DNA of 64,000 nucleotides, taken from assembly GCA_003838145.1 (NCBI GenBank), contig QYZZ01000122.1, forward strand, positions 1-64,000. Direction: 5' to 3'. The DNA comes from Tindallia sp. MSAO_Bac2 (lineage in GTDB: Bacteria > Bacillota > Clostridia > Peptostreptococcales > Tindalliaceae). Under the pieces are notes generated by a model. It searched no databases. It was not told where the DNA came from and saw only the letters and a list, made by a program, of their open reading frames with translations. Numbering within the stretch: position 1 is the first letter of the stretch; each line of letters begins with the position of its first letter. This document shows positions 35,526 through 44,845 of the stretch, in pieces. Made by a program: the position numbers and the translations under genes.

Positions 35526-35999
35526 TTAGTATTTCTCCATAATTCCTTTAATTTCTTCAACAGTTAGTCGACCATAAACATCTTCATTTATGGTGATGAT
35601 GGGAGCCAATCCACAGGCACCGATACAGCGACAGGCAATCAGACTGAACTTACCATCGGGAGTCGTTTCACCTGATTTAATGCCAGTGAATTTAGAAATC
35701 TCATCCAGAATCGGCTGTGCATTCCGCACATAGCATGCAGTCCCCATGCACACCGAAATCATATAATCACCTTTTGGTTCCAGATTAAACTGTGAGTAAA
35801 AAGTGACCACGCCATAGATTTCACTCATTGGAATCCGGAGACCTTTTGAGATTTTCTGCTGGACTTCGATAGGCAGATATCCAAAAATATCCTGAGCTTT
35901 CTGAAGTACCTGAATCAATGCCCCTTTCGTTTCTTTTTCCTGCAAAATCAAGTCATCCAGTTTTTGAAAATTCTCTGCTGTCATGGTTTCTTTCGGCAT
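35526..35999 (-). CDS. nuoE: NuoE/HydC-like [2Fe-2S] subunit
   Basis: 157 residues of the NuoE family. Helical N-terminus (LIQVLQKAQDIFGYLPIEVQQKISKGLRIPMSEIYGVVTFYSQF) and thioredoxin-fold C-terminus with [2Fe-2S] ligands at SVCMGTACYVRNAQ and LIACRCIGACGLAPI. First gene of the formate dehydrogenase operon nuoE-trxFd-nuoF-fdhA; gaps are 18-33 nt. The promoter should lie in 36000-36160, where I see no clear consensus. Confidence 0.93.
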   Translation of the reverse strand: MPKETMTAENFQKLDDLILQEKETKGALIQVLQKAQDIFGYLPIEVQQKISKGLRIPMSEIYGVVTFYSQFNLEPKGDYMISVCMGTACYVRNAQPILDEISKFTGIKSGETTPDGKFSLIACRCIGACGLAPIITINEDVYGRLTVEEIKGIMEKY

Positions 36000-36160
36000 T
36001 GCTTTACCCTCCTTCTTATTAAATCATTTCTTGTTGCTGCCGGAAATGTCTTTATAATCTGACATATTCGCTGGCGTCTATGTTGCAATCTCTAACCATT
36101 ATATCATAATCAGGTGGCGGTGTGTTAAATTTTAAACAATAATTTTGGAAAAATGTTTAC

Positions 36161-37078
36161 TTATTCTCTTTTAAGATAGTCCGTCAGGCGTTCACTAAAA
36201 GCCTGAGCTGCATGGTAGCCCATCATTTTTTGACGGTGGTTCCGGGCAGCCACTTCAATCATCAAAGAAATATTTCTTGCCGGCTTCACCGGAATAACTA
36301 CTTCTTCAACTTCAACATCCAGGATTTTTCTATGGGATTCATCCAGACCCAGCCTGTCATAACTCTTTTGCTGATCCCATTCTTCCAAATGAACAACAAG
36401 ATCAATACCTGTCCTATTCTTAATAGCTCCAACACCATAGAGGCTTTTTACGTCTAAAATTCCTATCCCACGCACTTCAATCATGTGGCGTGTCAACTCA
36501 GGAGCTGATCCTACAATATAATCATGACCTATACGCTTTACCTCAATGGTATCATCAGCTACCAGCAAGTGACCTCTTTTTATTAGCTCAACAGCCGTTT
36601 CACTTTTACCGATACCGCTTTTGCCGGTGATCACCACTCCTACACCATATATATCCATCAACACACCATGGATTCTGGTGGTTTCAGCCAAATGAAATTC
36701 CAGGTAATTCATCAGACGGGAAATAAGTTTTGTCGTATTAAGATCGCTTCCCAGTATTTTTCGCTGGTGTTTCCTGGCTATTTCCAGTAATTCATCCGGC
36801 AGGCCCATGTTTCTGCTGACAAGAAGGCATGGAATTGGATATGACATTATTTTATCAAATCTTTCTTTTCTTACATTTTCAGGCAAAGTGTGAAGGTAAT
36901 AATGCTCAACTTTTCCCAGTATCTGAATCCGCTCGTAGGCAAAATAGTCAAAGTACCCGGCAAGTTGGATTCCCGGTCGCACCAGTTCGCTGGTTGTAAT
37001 CCAGGAGTTTGTTTTTATTTCCGGTGTCAAGTCCTTTAGTTCCTGATCTTCAATTAGCTGATTTACAGAGATTGTCAC
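36161..37078 (-). CDS. hprK: HPr kinase/phosphorylase
   Basis: Phosphorylates and dephosphorylates Ser-46 of HPr, the control point of carbon catabolite repression in Firmicutes. 305 residues, full length: N-terminal domain about 1-130, Walker A GKSGIGKSETAVELI, the conserved LVADDTIEVKRIG and the HprK signature EVRGIGILDVKSLYGVGAI. GTG start after GAGGTGATGGACTT. It follows pspC and uvrC on the same strand; a terminator-like sequence before nuoE is not evident. Confidence 0.95.
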   Translation of the reverse strand: MTISVNQLIEDQELKDLTPEIKTNSWITTSELVRPGIQLAGYFDYFAYERIQILGKVEHYYLHTLPENVRKERFDKIMSYPIPCLLVSRNMGLPDELLEIARKHQRKILGSDLNTTKLISRLMNYLEFHLAETTRIHGVLMDIYGVGVVITGKSGIGKSETAVELIKRGHLLVADDTIEVKRIGHDYIVGSAPELTRHMIEVRGIGILDVKSLYGVGAIKNRTGIDLVVHLEEWDQQKSYDRLGLDESHRKILDVEVEEVVIPVKPARNISLMIEVAARNHRQKMMGYHAAQAFSERLTDYLKRE

Positions 37079-37107
37079 AAGTCCATCACCTCACTTTGTT
37101 AATTTTG

Positions 37108-37302
37108 CTATTGTATCGGTGGTTCCGGAATGATAGCCAGAGCTATGATATATGCAATAATGCCACCAAAACCCATACTAAAGACTGTAAAAATAACCCA
37201 TAACAGTCTCACCAGTGTAGGATCAATATTGAAGTACTCAGCAATCCCGCCACATACACCGGATATTTTTTTGTCTGTCTTCGACAAGTACAGTCTCTTC
37301 AT
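37108..37302 (-). CDS. PspC domain protein
   Basis: About 64 residues, single-domain Psp[63 protein letters not shown] shows the conserved [17 protein letters not shown] motif and one or two membrane helices. PspC proteins are membrane-stress sensors in enterobacteria; the small form in Firmicutes has no fixed role. The ATG at 37302 lies 2 nt after the uvrC stop, whose end carries its AGGAGG; a TTG two codons upstream is less likely. Confidence 0.88.
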   Translation of the reverse strand: MKRLYLSKTDKKISGVCGGIAEYFNIDPTLVRLLWVIFTVFSMGFGGIIAYIIALAIIPEPPIQ

Positions 37303-37304
37303 GC

Positions 37305-39185
37305 TCAACCTTCCTCCTTTTGCCGAGTATTAAAATAACTGTGTACAGCCTCGGCCTGTTTTTGCCCAATACCTTCCACTTCCTTTATTTCCTGAATGGT
37401 TGCTTCTTTTATATTTTGAATTCCTTTAAAGTAATCCAGAAGTCTGTGCCGGCTTTTTTCTCCGATGCCCGGGATATTTTCAAGCTCTGAACCGGTCAAT
37501 GCTTTGCTTCTTCGCTGACGATGAAAGTCAATGGCAAAACGATGCACCTCATCCTGTATTGTTGTAATGAACCGCCACAGATTTTTTTTCTCCTTAAGAT
37601 CAAAGTTCTCACCATCAAAGTATAAGGATCTGGTTCGGTGACGGTCGTCTTTAACCATTCCAGCCACAGGAATTTGAAGATTTAACTCTTCCAAGACCTG
37701 CAGGGTGGCTGACACCTGACCAACTCCGCCATCTACCAGTATCAGATCAGGCAGCAGAGCAAATCCTGCAGTTTCCGGTTCTTTGCTGCCATCTCTTATT
37801 TCCTCCGCTTCTTTCAGGCCTCGCTTAAAGCGGCGCCTCATTACTTCCCGAATACTGCCTGTATCGTCCGGCCCTGTTATGGTGTTAATTTTAAACCGTC
37901 TATAAGATCGTTTATGTGGCACTCCATCCTCATAAACAATCAGCACGCCAACAGGTTCAGTCCCTGCTGTCTGAGAAATATCTACAGCCTCAATTCTGCC
38001 TGGAGGTTGGATGAGTCCCGTCAGCTCACCTAATTCCGTCAGTGTTTTCAGTCTGTCAGATTCTTTTTTTAGTCTGGCTTTTTCCCGTTGATCTATTAAA
38101 AGCCGGGCATTTTTTTGAACCAGTTCAACCAATTTCCTTTTATCTCCCCGTTGTGGCATTTTTATCGAAACTTTTCGTCCTCTCTTTTCGGTAAGCCATT
38201 TTTCAATCAGCTTCTCATCTTCCGGAGCATGCGCCATTAAAAGTTCTCCAGGAATAAACGGAGCATTGTCATAATAAAGCTTGATAAAAGAAGCTATTAT
38301 GGTAGGAATGTTTTCCTCCTCTTCTCCCTTCAGAAAGTGATGGTGCTGTTTCACTATTTTCCCGTCCCTTACCGAAAACACCTGAACACAGCTCTCAGTT
38401 CTTCCACTTTCAAGTGCAATAACATCCTGATCCAGCGTTTTCCCGGAATCCATCTTTTGCTTTTCAGTTACTTTTTTAAGTGCATCCCATTGGTCTCTAT
38501 AAAGTGCCGCCTTCTCAAAATTCATTTCTTCCGCAGCCACTTTCATCTTCTCTTCCAGTTGATTTATAAGTCTGTTTTCTTTTCCGTCCAGCAGCAGCAC
38601 TACTTCCTGGATCATTTCATTATATTCATCTTTATAAACATTCCCCTGACAAGGCCCGAGGCACTGTCTTAAATGGTAGTTCAGGCAAGGCCGTTCTATT
38701 TTTCCTGTTTTGCTGTTTACCTTTTTATTGCATGTTTTCACCGGAAAAAGCTGACGGATGAGTTCCAAGGTTTCATTGAGAGCACCTACATCCGTATATG
38801 GGCCAAAATATTGAGACCCATCCCTAATAATCTTTCTTGTTTTAAATACACGTGGGTATTCCTCCTGCCAGGTGATTTTTATATAAGGATAACTTTTATC
38901 ATCCCTTAACAGAACATTATATTTAGGCCTGTTTTCCTTAATAAGATTGCATTCCAGAATAAGGGCTTCAACCTCTGTATCCGTAATCATTGTTTCAAAA
39001 TCGACAACATGCTGCATCATGGCTTTTACTTTTGGTGTCGATTGCCCTGCAGCCGTAAAATACTGACGCACCCTGTTCCGGAGATTTCTTGCTTTTCCAA
39101 CATAAATAATTTCCTGCAGTCTGTCTTTCATCAGGTAAACGCCGGATTGTTGCGGCAAGTGATCCAATTTCTCCTCCAGCTTCAT
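37305..39185 (-). CDS. uvrC: Excinuclease ABC subunit C
   Basis: Makes the dual incisions of nucleotide excision repair with UvrA and UvrB, which are encoded 8 kb away. 626 residues: N-terminal GIY-YIG nuclease ([29 protein letters not shown]), a central UvrB-interacting UVR domain ([30 protein letters not shown]), RNase H-like C-terminal endonuclease ([25 protein letters not shown]) and two HhH motifs ([27 protein letters not shown]). Opens a three-gene run with pspC and hprK. Confidence 0.96.
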   Translation of the reverse strand: MKLEEKLDHLPQQSGVYLMKDRLQEIIYVGKARNLRNRVRQYFTAAGQSTPKVKAMMQHVVDFETMITDTEVEALILECNLIKENRPKYNVLLRDDKSYPYIKITWQEEYPRVFKTRKIIRDGSQYFGPYTDVGALNETLELIRQLFPVKTCNKKVNSKTGKIERPCLNYHLRQCLGPCQGNVYKDEYNEMIQEVVLLLDGKENRLINQLEEKMKVAAEEMNFEKAALYRDQWDALKKVTEKQKMDSGKTLDQDVIALESGRTESCVQVFSVRDGKIVKQHHHFLKGEEEENIPTIIASFIKLYYDNAPFIPGELLMAHAPEDEKLIEKWLTEKRGRKVSIKMPQRGDKRKLVELVQKNARLLIDQREKARLKKESDRLKTLTELGELTGLIQPPGRIEAVDISQTAGTEPVGVLIVYEDGVPHKRSYRRFKINTITGPDDTGSIREVMRRRFKRGLKEAEEIRDGSKEPETAGFALLPDLILVDGGVGQVSATLQVLEELNLQIPVAGMVKDDRHRTRSLYFDGENFDLKEKKNLWRFITTIQDEVHRFAIDFHRQRRSKALTGSELENIPGIGEKSRHRLLDYFKGIQNIKEATIQEIKEVEGIGQKQAEAVHSYFNTRQKEEG

Positions 39186-39287
39186 CTTCTCACCCGTTCC
39201 TTTGCATTATTATTCGACTACCCTCATTGTACATTTTTTTTGATATTTATGCTATATCTGCTGATATTCAATTTATTGCAATAAAAC

Positions 39288-39313
39288 AACCGAGCCTGTG
39301 ATAAGGCTCGGTT
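39288..39313 (-). terminator. Terminator closing the rnfCD operon
   Basis: AACCGAGCC (39305-39313 on minus) and GGCTCGGTT (39288-39296 on minus) pair perfectly over nine bases, followed on the minus strand by GTTTTATT. It follows rnfD and shows that no further rnf genes belong to this transcript. Confidence 0.85.
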
Positions 39314-39348
39314 AAGGTCATGAGTGTGTTTTTAAAAATCAATACTGT

Positions 39349-40290
39349 TTATGCTTCTTTTGGTTCAAGAAAAGCAAGATGTCTGGTAGCTTTATCAATA
39401 ACAGGTACAAAGGCATTCATAATTAAAATTGAAAAAGCAACACCTTCTGTTGGTGGAAGAAATACTCGGAACACCATTACCAAAACACCAATGCATACTC
39501 CAAAAATAACACGGCCGCTGTAAGTAATGGGTGCCGTAACCCAATCTGTTGCCATGAACAGAGCACCAATCATTAAACCACCTGAAAGCAAGTGATAAAT
39601 CGGATCCTGCCCCGTCATTAAAGCAACTACCGCAACGGTTGCAAATATTACCATTGGCACCCGCAGTTTAATGTGTTTTCGGTATTTCAGGTATCCAGCT
39701 CCAATCAACAATGCCAGTGGAGATGACTCGGAAAGTGCTCCTCCCTGGAAACCAACAAACATTTCACCATAGCTTGGCATGTCCATACCACCGCCCAGCA
39801 ACGCTAATGGCGAAGCCTGGGTCACCACCTCAACGGTACTTAAGCTTAAGGCACCAGGAGCAAAAGCTGCGAAAACAGGGGCTAAAAGAATCATGGCCAC
39901 CCGGCCAAAAAGAGCCGGATTAAATCGGTTCAGACCCAGACCACCAGACAATTCCTTTGCAACCCCCACACCTATAATGGTAGCCATAACAGCAGAAAAC
40001 CAGGGTGCAGTGGGCTGATACAGCAGGGCAACAAACAATCCTGTCAATAAGGCACTCCCATCGTAAAGAGATGGTTTCTTACCCATTATTTTGCGAAATA
40101 CCACTTCTGTTACGGCTGCCGTCGCCATACAAACAGCAATCAGGAATACCGCATTTGCTCCATAAAACATAATTGAGACCAGAGAGATTGGCAGCAATGC
40201 AATCATAACATCTCTCATGGCGGTTTCTAAATAGTAGTTATCTTTAAGATAGGGTGCCGAAGATACCGGCAATCTTCCCGCTTGACTCAT
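39349..40290 (-). CDS. rnfD: RnfD/NqrB-like membrane flavoprotein
   Basis: Membrane subunit of Rnf-type complexes, 313 residues with about nine hydrophobic segments. N-terminal SSAPYLKDNYYLETAMRDVMIALLPI, GSALLTGLFVALLYQP, KELSGGLGLNRFNPALFGRVAMILL and GALSESSPLALLIGAGYL are RnfD landmarks. The expected flavinylation site, a threonine in VTxATPLA, reads VTQAS(160)PLALL, so the acceptor would be serine. It is the last gene of the tat-torD-molybdoenzyme-rnfC run; rnfG, rnfE, rnfA and rnfB are absent. AGGAGG precedes the ATG. Confidence 0.9.
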   Translation of the reverse strand: MSQAGRLPVSSAPYLKDNYYLETAMRDVMIALLPISLVSIMFYGANAVFLIAVCMATAAVTEVVFRKIMGKKPSLYDGSALLTGLFVALLYQPTAPWFSAVMATIIGVGVAKELSGGLGLNRFNPALFGRVAMILLAPVFAAFAPGALSLSTVEVVTQASPLALLGGGMDMPSYGEMFVGFQGGALSESSPLALLIGAGYLKYRKHIKLRVPMVIFATVAVVALMTGQDPIYHLLSGGLMIGALFMATDWVTAPITYSGRVIFGVCIGVLVMVFRVFLPPTEGVAFSILIMNAFVPVIDKATRHLAFLEPKEA

Positions 40291-40311
40291 AATGGATTTC
40301 CTCCTTTTCTG

Positions 40312-41637
40312 TTAAGCGTTTCTCTTTGCCATTTCCCGCTTTTTCACGACCGGTTTAGCCACTTTAATGAACTCCAGTATCGGTCTGTTGGCCGGGCAGC
40401 TGAAAACGCAAATTCCACATTCCATGCAGTCCATAATATTCCATTGTTCCAGACCCTCATAGTTTTCCGTTTCGGCATACATACTTAATTGATTCGGATA
40501 TAGTTTCATGGGGCATCTTTCAACACATTTGCCACACCGTACACAGTTGCTGAAAGGCAGCTGCTCCCTCACCATCTCGTTGGGAAGCATTAATACACCT
40601 GTGCTGTTCTTAATTACCGGTGCATCCAGAGTGTCCTGTGCCTGACCGGTCATAGGCCCACCAAGCACAACCTTATGACCTTCAACTTCTTCAATACCAC
40701 AGTGTTTTAAAATATGTCCTACAGGAGTTCCAATCTTTGTCATGAAATTACCCGGCTGCTTCATATTTGGGCCACTAACGGTAACAATCCGTTCAATTAA
40801 CGGCTTCCCATAGACAACCGCTTCATATGCTGCAATAGTAGTACCTATATTCCGAACGATACACCCTATTTCAGCCGACCTTGCGCCACGCTTTACATCT
40901 CTGCCCGTAGTGGATTTGATCATAATGGATTTGAAGCCCTGCGGGTACTTAACAGCCAGCGGCACAATCTCAAATAAATCCTTGTCTTCCGTTTTTTCTT
41001 TCAAGGTTTTAATGGCATCCGGCTTGTTTACTTCAATGCCAATCATGCATTTCTTGGCGCCAATGACGCGTGAAATAATCTCAGCACCGGCAATCAGTTC
41101 ATCTGCCCGCTCCACCATGGCTCGATGGTCACAAGTGAGAAAAGGCTCACATTCAGCACCATTTAGCACAAGATAGTCTACTGGCTGACGCACATTAATA
41201 TTTACACTGGTTGGAAAAGAAGCTCCACCCATTCCAACAATTCCAGCCTCTTTAATGGCGGCAACAATTTCCTCTTTGGACATATTGGCAGGATCACGCT
41301 TAACAGAAGGAACAAACTCCTGCTCTTCTCCCTCTACATCAATCACAACACTTTTGGCGATATCTCCGCTGCAGTACCAGAGAGTTTCCACTTCGCGGAC
41401 AGTACCGGTTACACTGGAGTGTACCGGGGCACTGATCATTTCTTCAGAGTCGCCAATCTTTTGACCTACCGTCACCTTATCTCCTGCCTTAACCAACGGT
41501 TCACAGGGAGCCCCCAAACTCTGATGCATCGGAATAATTACTTTTTCCGGCACAGACATTTTCTGGATGGACAGTTCATCTGTAAAACTTTTAAAATGCG
41601 GTACATGAGCTCCTCCGCTAAAAGATTTTGTCTCCAT
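40312..41637 (-). CDS. rnfC: RnfC-like NADH-binding Fe-S subunit
   Basis: Peripheral subunit of Rnf complexes, 441 residues. N-terminal barrel-like part (PEKVIIPMHQSLGAPCEPLVKAGDKVTVGQKIGD), a NuoF-like FMN/NADH domain (GIVGMGGASFPTSVNINV, LNGAECEPFLTCDHRAM) and two ferredoxin clusters (CVRCGKCVERCPMKLYPN, CMECGICVFSCPANRP). In Rnf, RnfC takes electrons from or gives them to NADH. Here it sits between a ferredoxin subunit of a molybdoenzyme and rnfD, with only 48 and 21 nt gaps, so it should serve that enzyme. Confidence 0.92.
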   Translation of the reverse strand: METKSFSGGAHVPHFKSFTDELSIQKMSVPEKVIIPMHQSLGAPCEPLVKAGDKVTVGQKIGDSEEMISAPVHSSVTGTVREVETLWYCSGDIAKSVVIDVEGEEQEFVPSVKRDPANMSKEEIVAAIKEAGIVGMGGASFPTSVNINVRQPVDYLVLNGAECEPFLTCDHRAMVERADELIAGAEIISRVIGAKKCMIGIEVNKPDAIKTLKEKTEDKDLFEIVPLAVKYPQGFKSIMIKSTTGRDVKRGARSAEIGCIVRNIGTTIAAYEAVVYGKPLIERIVTVSGPNMKQPGNFMTKIGTPVGHILKHCGIEEVEGHKVVLGGPMTGQAQDTLDAPVIKNSTGVLMLPNEMVREQLPFSNCVRCGKCVERCPMKLYPNQLSMYAETENYEGLEQWNIMDCMECGICVFSCPANRPILEFIKVAKPVVKKREMAKRNA

Positions 41638-41685
41638 TCAATTCACCCCTTATTCAAAGTCTTCATGCGAGTAAGTGTGTTCTTC

Positions 41686-42543
41686 CTATTTCATCCGATC
41701 TTCTTCTTTTTTACGCTCAAGAGCCTCCATATCATCGTCTTCATCGATGCCCGGTGCAAAGTGGCAGTGTGGTGCCATTTTATGCTTTTCGCGCACTTCT
41801 TCAGCTTTTGCACTGTATTTTCGAGAATGCAGGAAGTTAAATCCTACCATAGCAGCTCCTGCCAATAAAGCTACTGGACGAAGTGGCATAGAGCTCCAGA
41901 GACGAAGAGACAGTGGAATTTCCGGGTTAACCGGCAATCCATACTGCTGGGGCGATTCATCCAATAGATTCAAAACCCGCTGCCCACCAAATTCGGTGGC
42001 TCCATATAAGTTTGCATTAACATACCCTTGGCCCTGAAGATCCTGGATCCGATTTTCAGCATAGGCCATCATTTCATCCCGGGTTCCAAAACGCACGGCT
42101 GTAGTGGGGCACACAGTACTGCAGAAAGGCTCAAGACCTTCTTTGATTCTGTATTCACATAAGGAACATTTATCCACAACAGCATTTGGCCTGTCATAGC
42201 TAATAGCGTTATATGGACAATTCTTGGCACAGTAGTTACAGCTGATGCAAAGTCTGTTGTCAATTACCACCAGGTCATCTTCGTTTTTGCGACAGGCACC
42301 TGTAGGGCATGCCATAACACAGGATGCTTCACTGCAATGGAAACAGGCATCCTTTTTATATAGTTTACGCATGTTACCCGCAGAACTTCCTGAGTAGAAT
42401 TGTCCGGTATCATGTTCTTTAATTTTTGTTCGAAAAATGCTCGGCGTCACATCGTAGATATTTTTGCATACAGCTGTACAGGCTTCACAGCCAATGCAAA
42501 GCGAATGGTCTACCAGCATGGTCAGATCGTTTCTATTACTCAT
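41686..42543 (-). CDS. Four-cluster ferredoxin subunit with C-terminal membrane helix
   Basis: 285 residues. Four [4Fe-4S] motifs: HSLCIGCEACTAVCKN, KDACFHCSEASCVMACPTG, NRLCISCNYCAKNCPYN and VVDKCSLCEYRIKEGLEPFCSTVCPTT, as in the electron-transfer subunits of DMSO/polysulfide/formate-type molybdoenzymes. After about residue 215 there is a membrane helix RPVALLAGAAMVGFNFLHS and an acidic tail (DEDDDMEALERKKEEDRMK). No signal peptide is present, so it would travel with its Tat-exported partner. No NrfD or DmsC anchor gene follows; rnfC does. Confidence 0.88.
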   Translation of the reverse strand: MSNRNDLTMLVDHSLCIGCEACTAVCKNIYDVTPSIFRTKIKEHDTGQFYSGSSAGNMRKLYKKDACFHCSEASCVMACPTGACRKNEDDLVVIDNRLCISCNYCAKNCPYNAISYDRPNAVVDKCSLCEYRIKEGLEPFCSTVCPTTAVRFGTRDEMMAYAENRIQDLQGQGYVNANLYGATEFGGQRVLNLLDESPQQYGLPVNPEIPLSLRLWSSMPLRPVALLAGAAMVGFNFLHSRKYSAKAEEVREKHKMAPHCHFAPGIDEDDDMEALERKKEEDRMK

Positions 42544-42567
42544 CTTTAAATATCCTCCTCTCTAAAT

Positions 42568-44814
42568 TTAGGCTTTGGTCACTTTTACCGGAAAGTCGGT
42601 CATGCAGGCACCTGCTCCAGGATCATGCAGTTCTTTCATTTCTTCATGAGTCATGGATGGAATTAAATCTCCATCGTTGGCACCTATTCCATATGCAACG
42701 TTTAGTTTCCGACTCCAATGACCAAATCCATGGAAAACACAGACACAGTCATGTCGGATTCCGTCGGTCAGCTTTGCTTTCAGTTGAATTTTTCCGACTC
42801 TGGATTCTATGTTCACCAAATCTCCGTCTTTAATACCCATGTTTTCTGCTGTTTCCCTATTCAGAATAGCGTTGTTCTCGCCGTACAACTCCATAACCAG
42901 CGTATTATTCTGAGATTCCGTCATCTTATGCATAGGAGGACGATTGATCAGATAGTTAAAGGGATATTCATCATTTGGTCCTTCACGCCGTGGTCTCCAG
43001 GTCGGAAGAGGATCAAATCCGTTTTCTTCCATCACAGTAGAATACAGCTCAATTTTACTGGAAGGGGTGTTAAACTCCTCACGAGGTTCAAAGGGCTTTT
43101 CTTCTCCCCAAAGACCTGTCGGATCGTCTTTCATTTCATCCCATGAAGTACCAGCCGCTTCCAGTACAGCATTGTTCCAGGCCCCGCCGGAAGCTCCTTC
43201 AAAGTAGTGACCAAGACCCATCGCCTTGGCAATTTCTACGATAATTCCAGAAAAACCTTTGGTGTCATAACCCATATCAACCACAGGGGTTCGGACAGCC
43301 AGCTGCGGCCACCTGGAGAAAAAACTTCTCGTAGAAACACCAGAGGTTTCCAGCCAGTGTGGCTCGGGCAGAACGACATCAGCCATCATGGCCATCTCGG
43401 ATGGATAAATTTCACACACAGCCATGAAGTCCAACTTCTTAAAGGCTTCCACCATTCTTTTCGCCTCCGGAAATGCCAGAACGTTATATTTTCTAACCAA
43501 TGCTGCTTTTGTCGGGTATGGTTTTTCATTAAGAATACCATCGGCCACCGTTGCAAAATCACCATTGGTAAACCGGCTCATGATTTCTCTTTGCTCCCAG
43601 GCATCAATACGATCAGACCGTCTTTCCGGAAAATCCGGTCTGGGGAAGGTTTCATCAAAGTTTGCAGACGGGAAGCTCCTGCCCAACAGAAGACCACCTT
43701 CTCGCTCGATGGTTCCCACCAATGCATTCAATATTACAATGGCCTGCGCCAGCTTTGTGCTGTTGGCATAATTGGGGCCGGCTGCGTCTCTTTTATGCGT
43801 AAAGATATGAGCCGGTTTTGTGGTGGCAAATTCCCGGGCAATACGACGAATGTCTTCTGCCGGTACTTCCGTAATGCCTTCTGCCCACTCCGGAGTGTAT
43901 TCTCTAGAGAAGTCTTCCAGGTATTCAAATCCGGATGTATAGTTTTCAACATATTCTTCATCATGCAGACCCTCAGATACAATTACATGGATCATAGCAA
44001 GAGCAAAAGCAAGGTCTGTTCCCGGTTTGATCTGAATCCATTCGTGCGCTTTTCTGGCTGTTACCGACATATAAGGATCAAGTATGACCATCTTTGCATT
44101 ATTGGATAATGCTCGTGTAATGTTTCGTATATGCATGTTTTTGGATTTTCCTAATCCGTCAAACCCAAAGCCCATAATATATTTGCAGTTCTCCAGATCA
44201 TAAATGTATGGTCGGCCTCCACCAGTTACCTGAGCGTACCAGGATGCAACCTGTGACGTAAAGCAGGTGCTTTGGTGAGCTACATGATTAGGCGTTCCAA
44301 TAGCATTTCTGAGTCTGTTGGCAAAATCCTGCCCTCTCATAAAAAATATAATAGATTCCGGACCGTGCTCATCGATAGCTTTATTAAAGTTTTCTGCTAT
44401 TAGTTCCAAAGCCTCATCCCAGGAAATCTGAACAAACCCGGGGTCAACCCCTTCACCTTTTTCAGGGTTCGTTCTTTTCATTGGGTACTTAAGTCGATCA
44501 GGGTCATAAAGGGTTTTGGGCGCCGCATAAGCCTTTACACAAAGTCTTCCCTGCGCTGCCTGATCATCCGGATTTCCCTCCAGGTGTACAATTCTGTCAT
44601 TCACTACATGAGCTTTGATGGCACAGCCCCCGCCACAAACACTGCAGAATGTGTTCACCACTTTTGATCGCGGTTCCACAAGACTCTGCTCTGCCTCTGC
44701 ATGGGCAAATTTGGGGATGCCAAGACCGACAGCTGCCGCCGCTCCGCCTCCCAATGTTAACTTAAGAAAATTCCTTCTGTTAACATTCATTTCTTTTTGC
44801 TTGATTTCATTCAT
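42568..44814 (-). CDS. Tat-exported molybdopterin oxidoreductase (PsrA/PhsA-like)
   Basis: 748 residues of the complex iron-sulfur molybdoenzyme family. Tat signal NVNRRNFLKLTLGGG with AHA cleavage near residue 39; [4Fe-4S] ligands C57, C60, C64 and C92; candidate molybdenum ligand Cys184 in QSTCFTSQ. Other blocks are VAHQST, RPPMHKMTESQNN, DGDLVNIESRVGKI and CVFHGFGHW. The cysteine ligand fits thiosulfate, polysulfide or arsenate-type reductases more than formate or DMSO enzymes, but the substrate is not determined. Encoded between its chaperone and its ferredoxin partner. Confidence 0.9.
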   Translation of the reverse strand: MNEIKQKEMNVNRRNFLKLTLGGGAAAAVGLGIPKFAHAEAEQSLVEPRSKVVNTFCSVCGGGCAIKAHVVNDRIVHLEGNPDDQAAQGRLCVKAYAAPKTLYDPDRLKYPMKRTNPEKGEGVDPGFVQISWDEALELIAENFNKAIDEHGPESIIFFMRGQDFANRLRNAIGTPNHVAHQSTCFTSQVASWYAQVTGGGRPYIYDLENCKYIMGFGFDGLGKSKNMHIRNITRALSNNAKMVILDPYMSVTARKAHEWIQIKPGTDLAFALAMIHVIVSEGLHDEEYVENYTSGFEYLEDFSREYTPEWAEGITEVPAEDIRRIAREFATTKPAHIFTHKRDAAGPNYANSTKLAQAIVILNALVGTIEREGGLLLGRSFPSANFDETFPRPDFPERRSDRIDAWEQREIMSRFTNGDFATVADGILNEKPYPTKAALVRKYNVLAFPEAKRMVEAFKKLDFMAVCEIYPSEMAMMADVVLPEPHWLETSGVSTRSFFSRWPQLAVRTPVVDMGYDTKGFSGIIVEIAKAMGLGHYFEGASGGAWNNAVLEAAGTSWDEMKDDPTGLWGEEKPFEPREEFNTPSSKIELYSTVMEENGFDPLPTWRPRREGPNDEYPFNYLINRPPMHKMTESQNNTLVMELYGENNAILNRETAENMGIKDGDLVNIESRVGKIQLKAKLTDGIRHDCVCVFHGFGHWSRKLNVAYGIGANDGDLIPSMTHEEMKELHDPGAGACMTDFPVKVTKA

Positions 44815-44845
44815 CTTGTTCTTCCCTCCTGTTATCAGTATTTCC

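Noticed and set aside
43207..44109. Plus-strand frame of 300 residues opposite the molybdopterin oxidoreductase
   Set aside because: Long only because the coding strand lacks the complementary stop triplets; no recognisable protein features.
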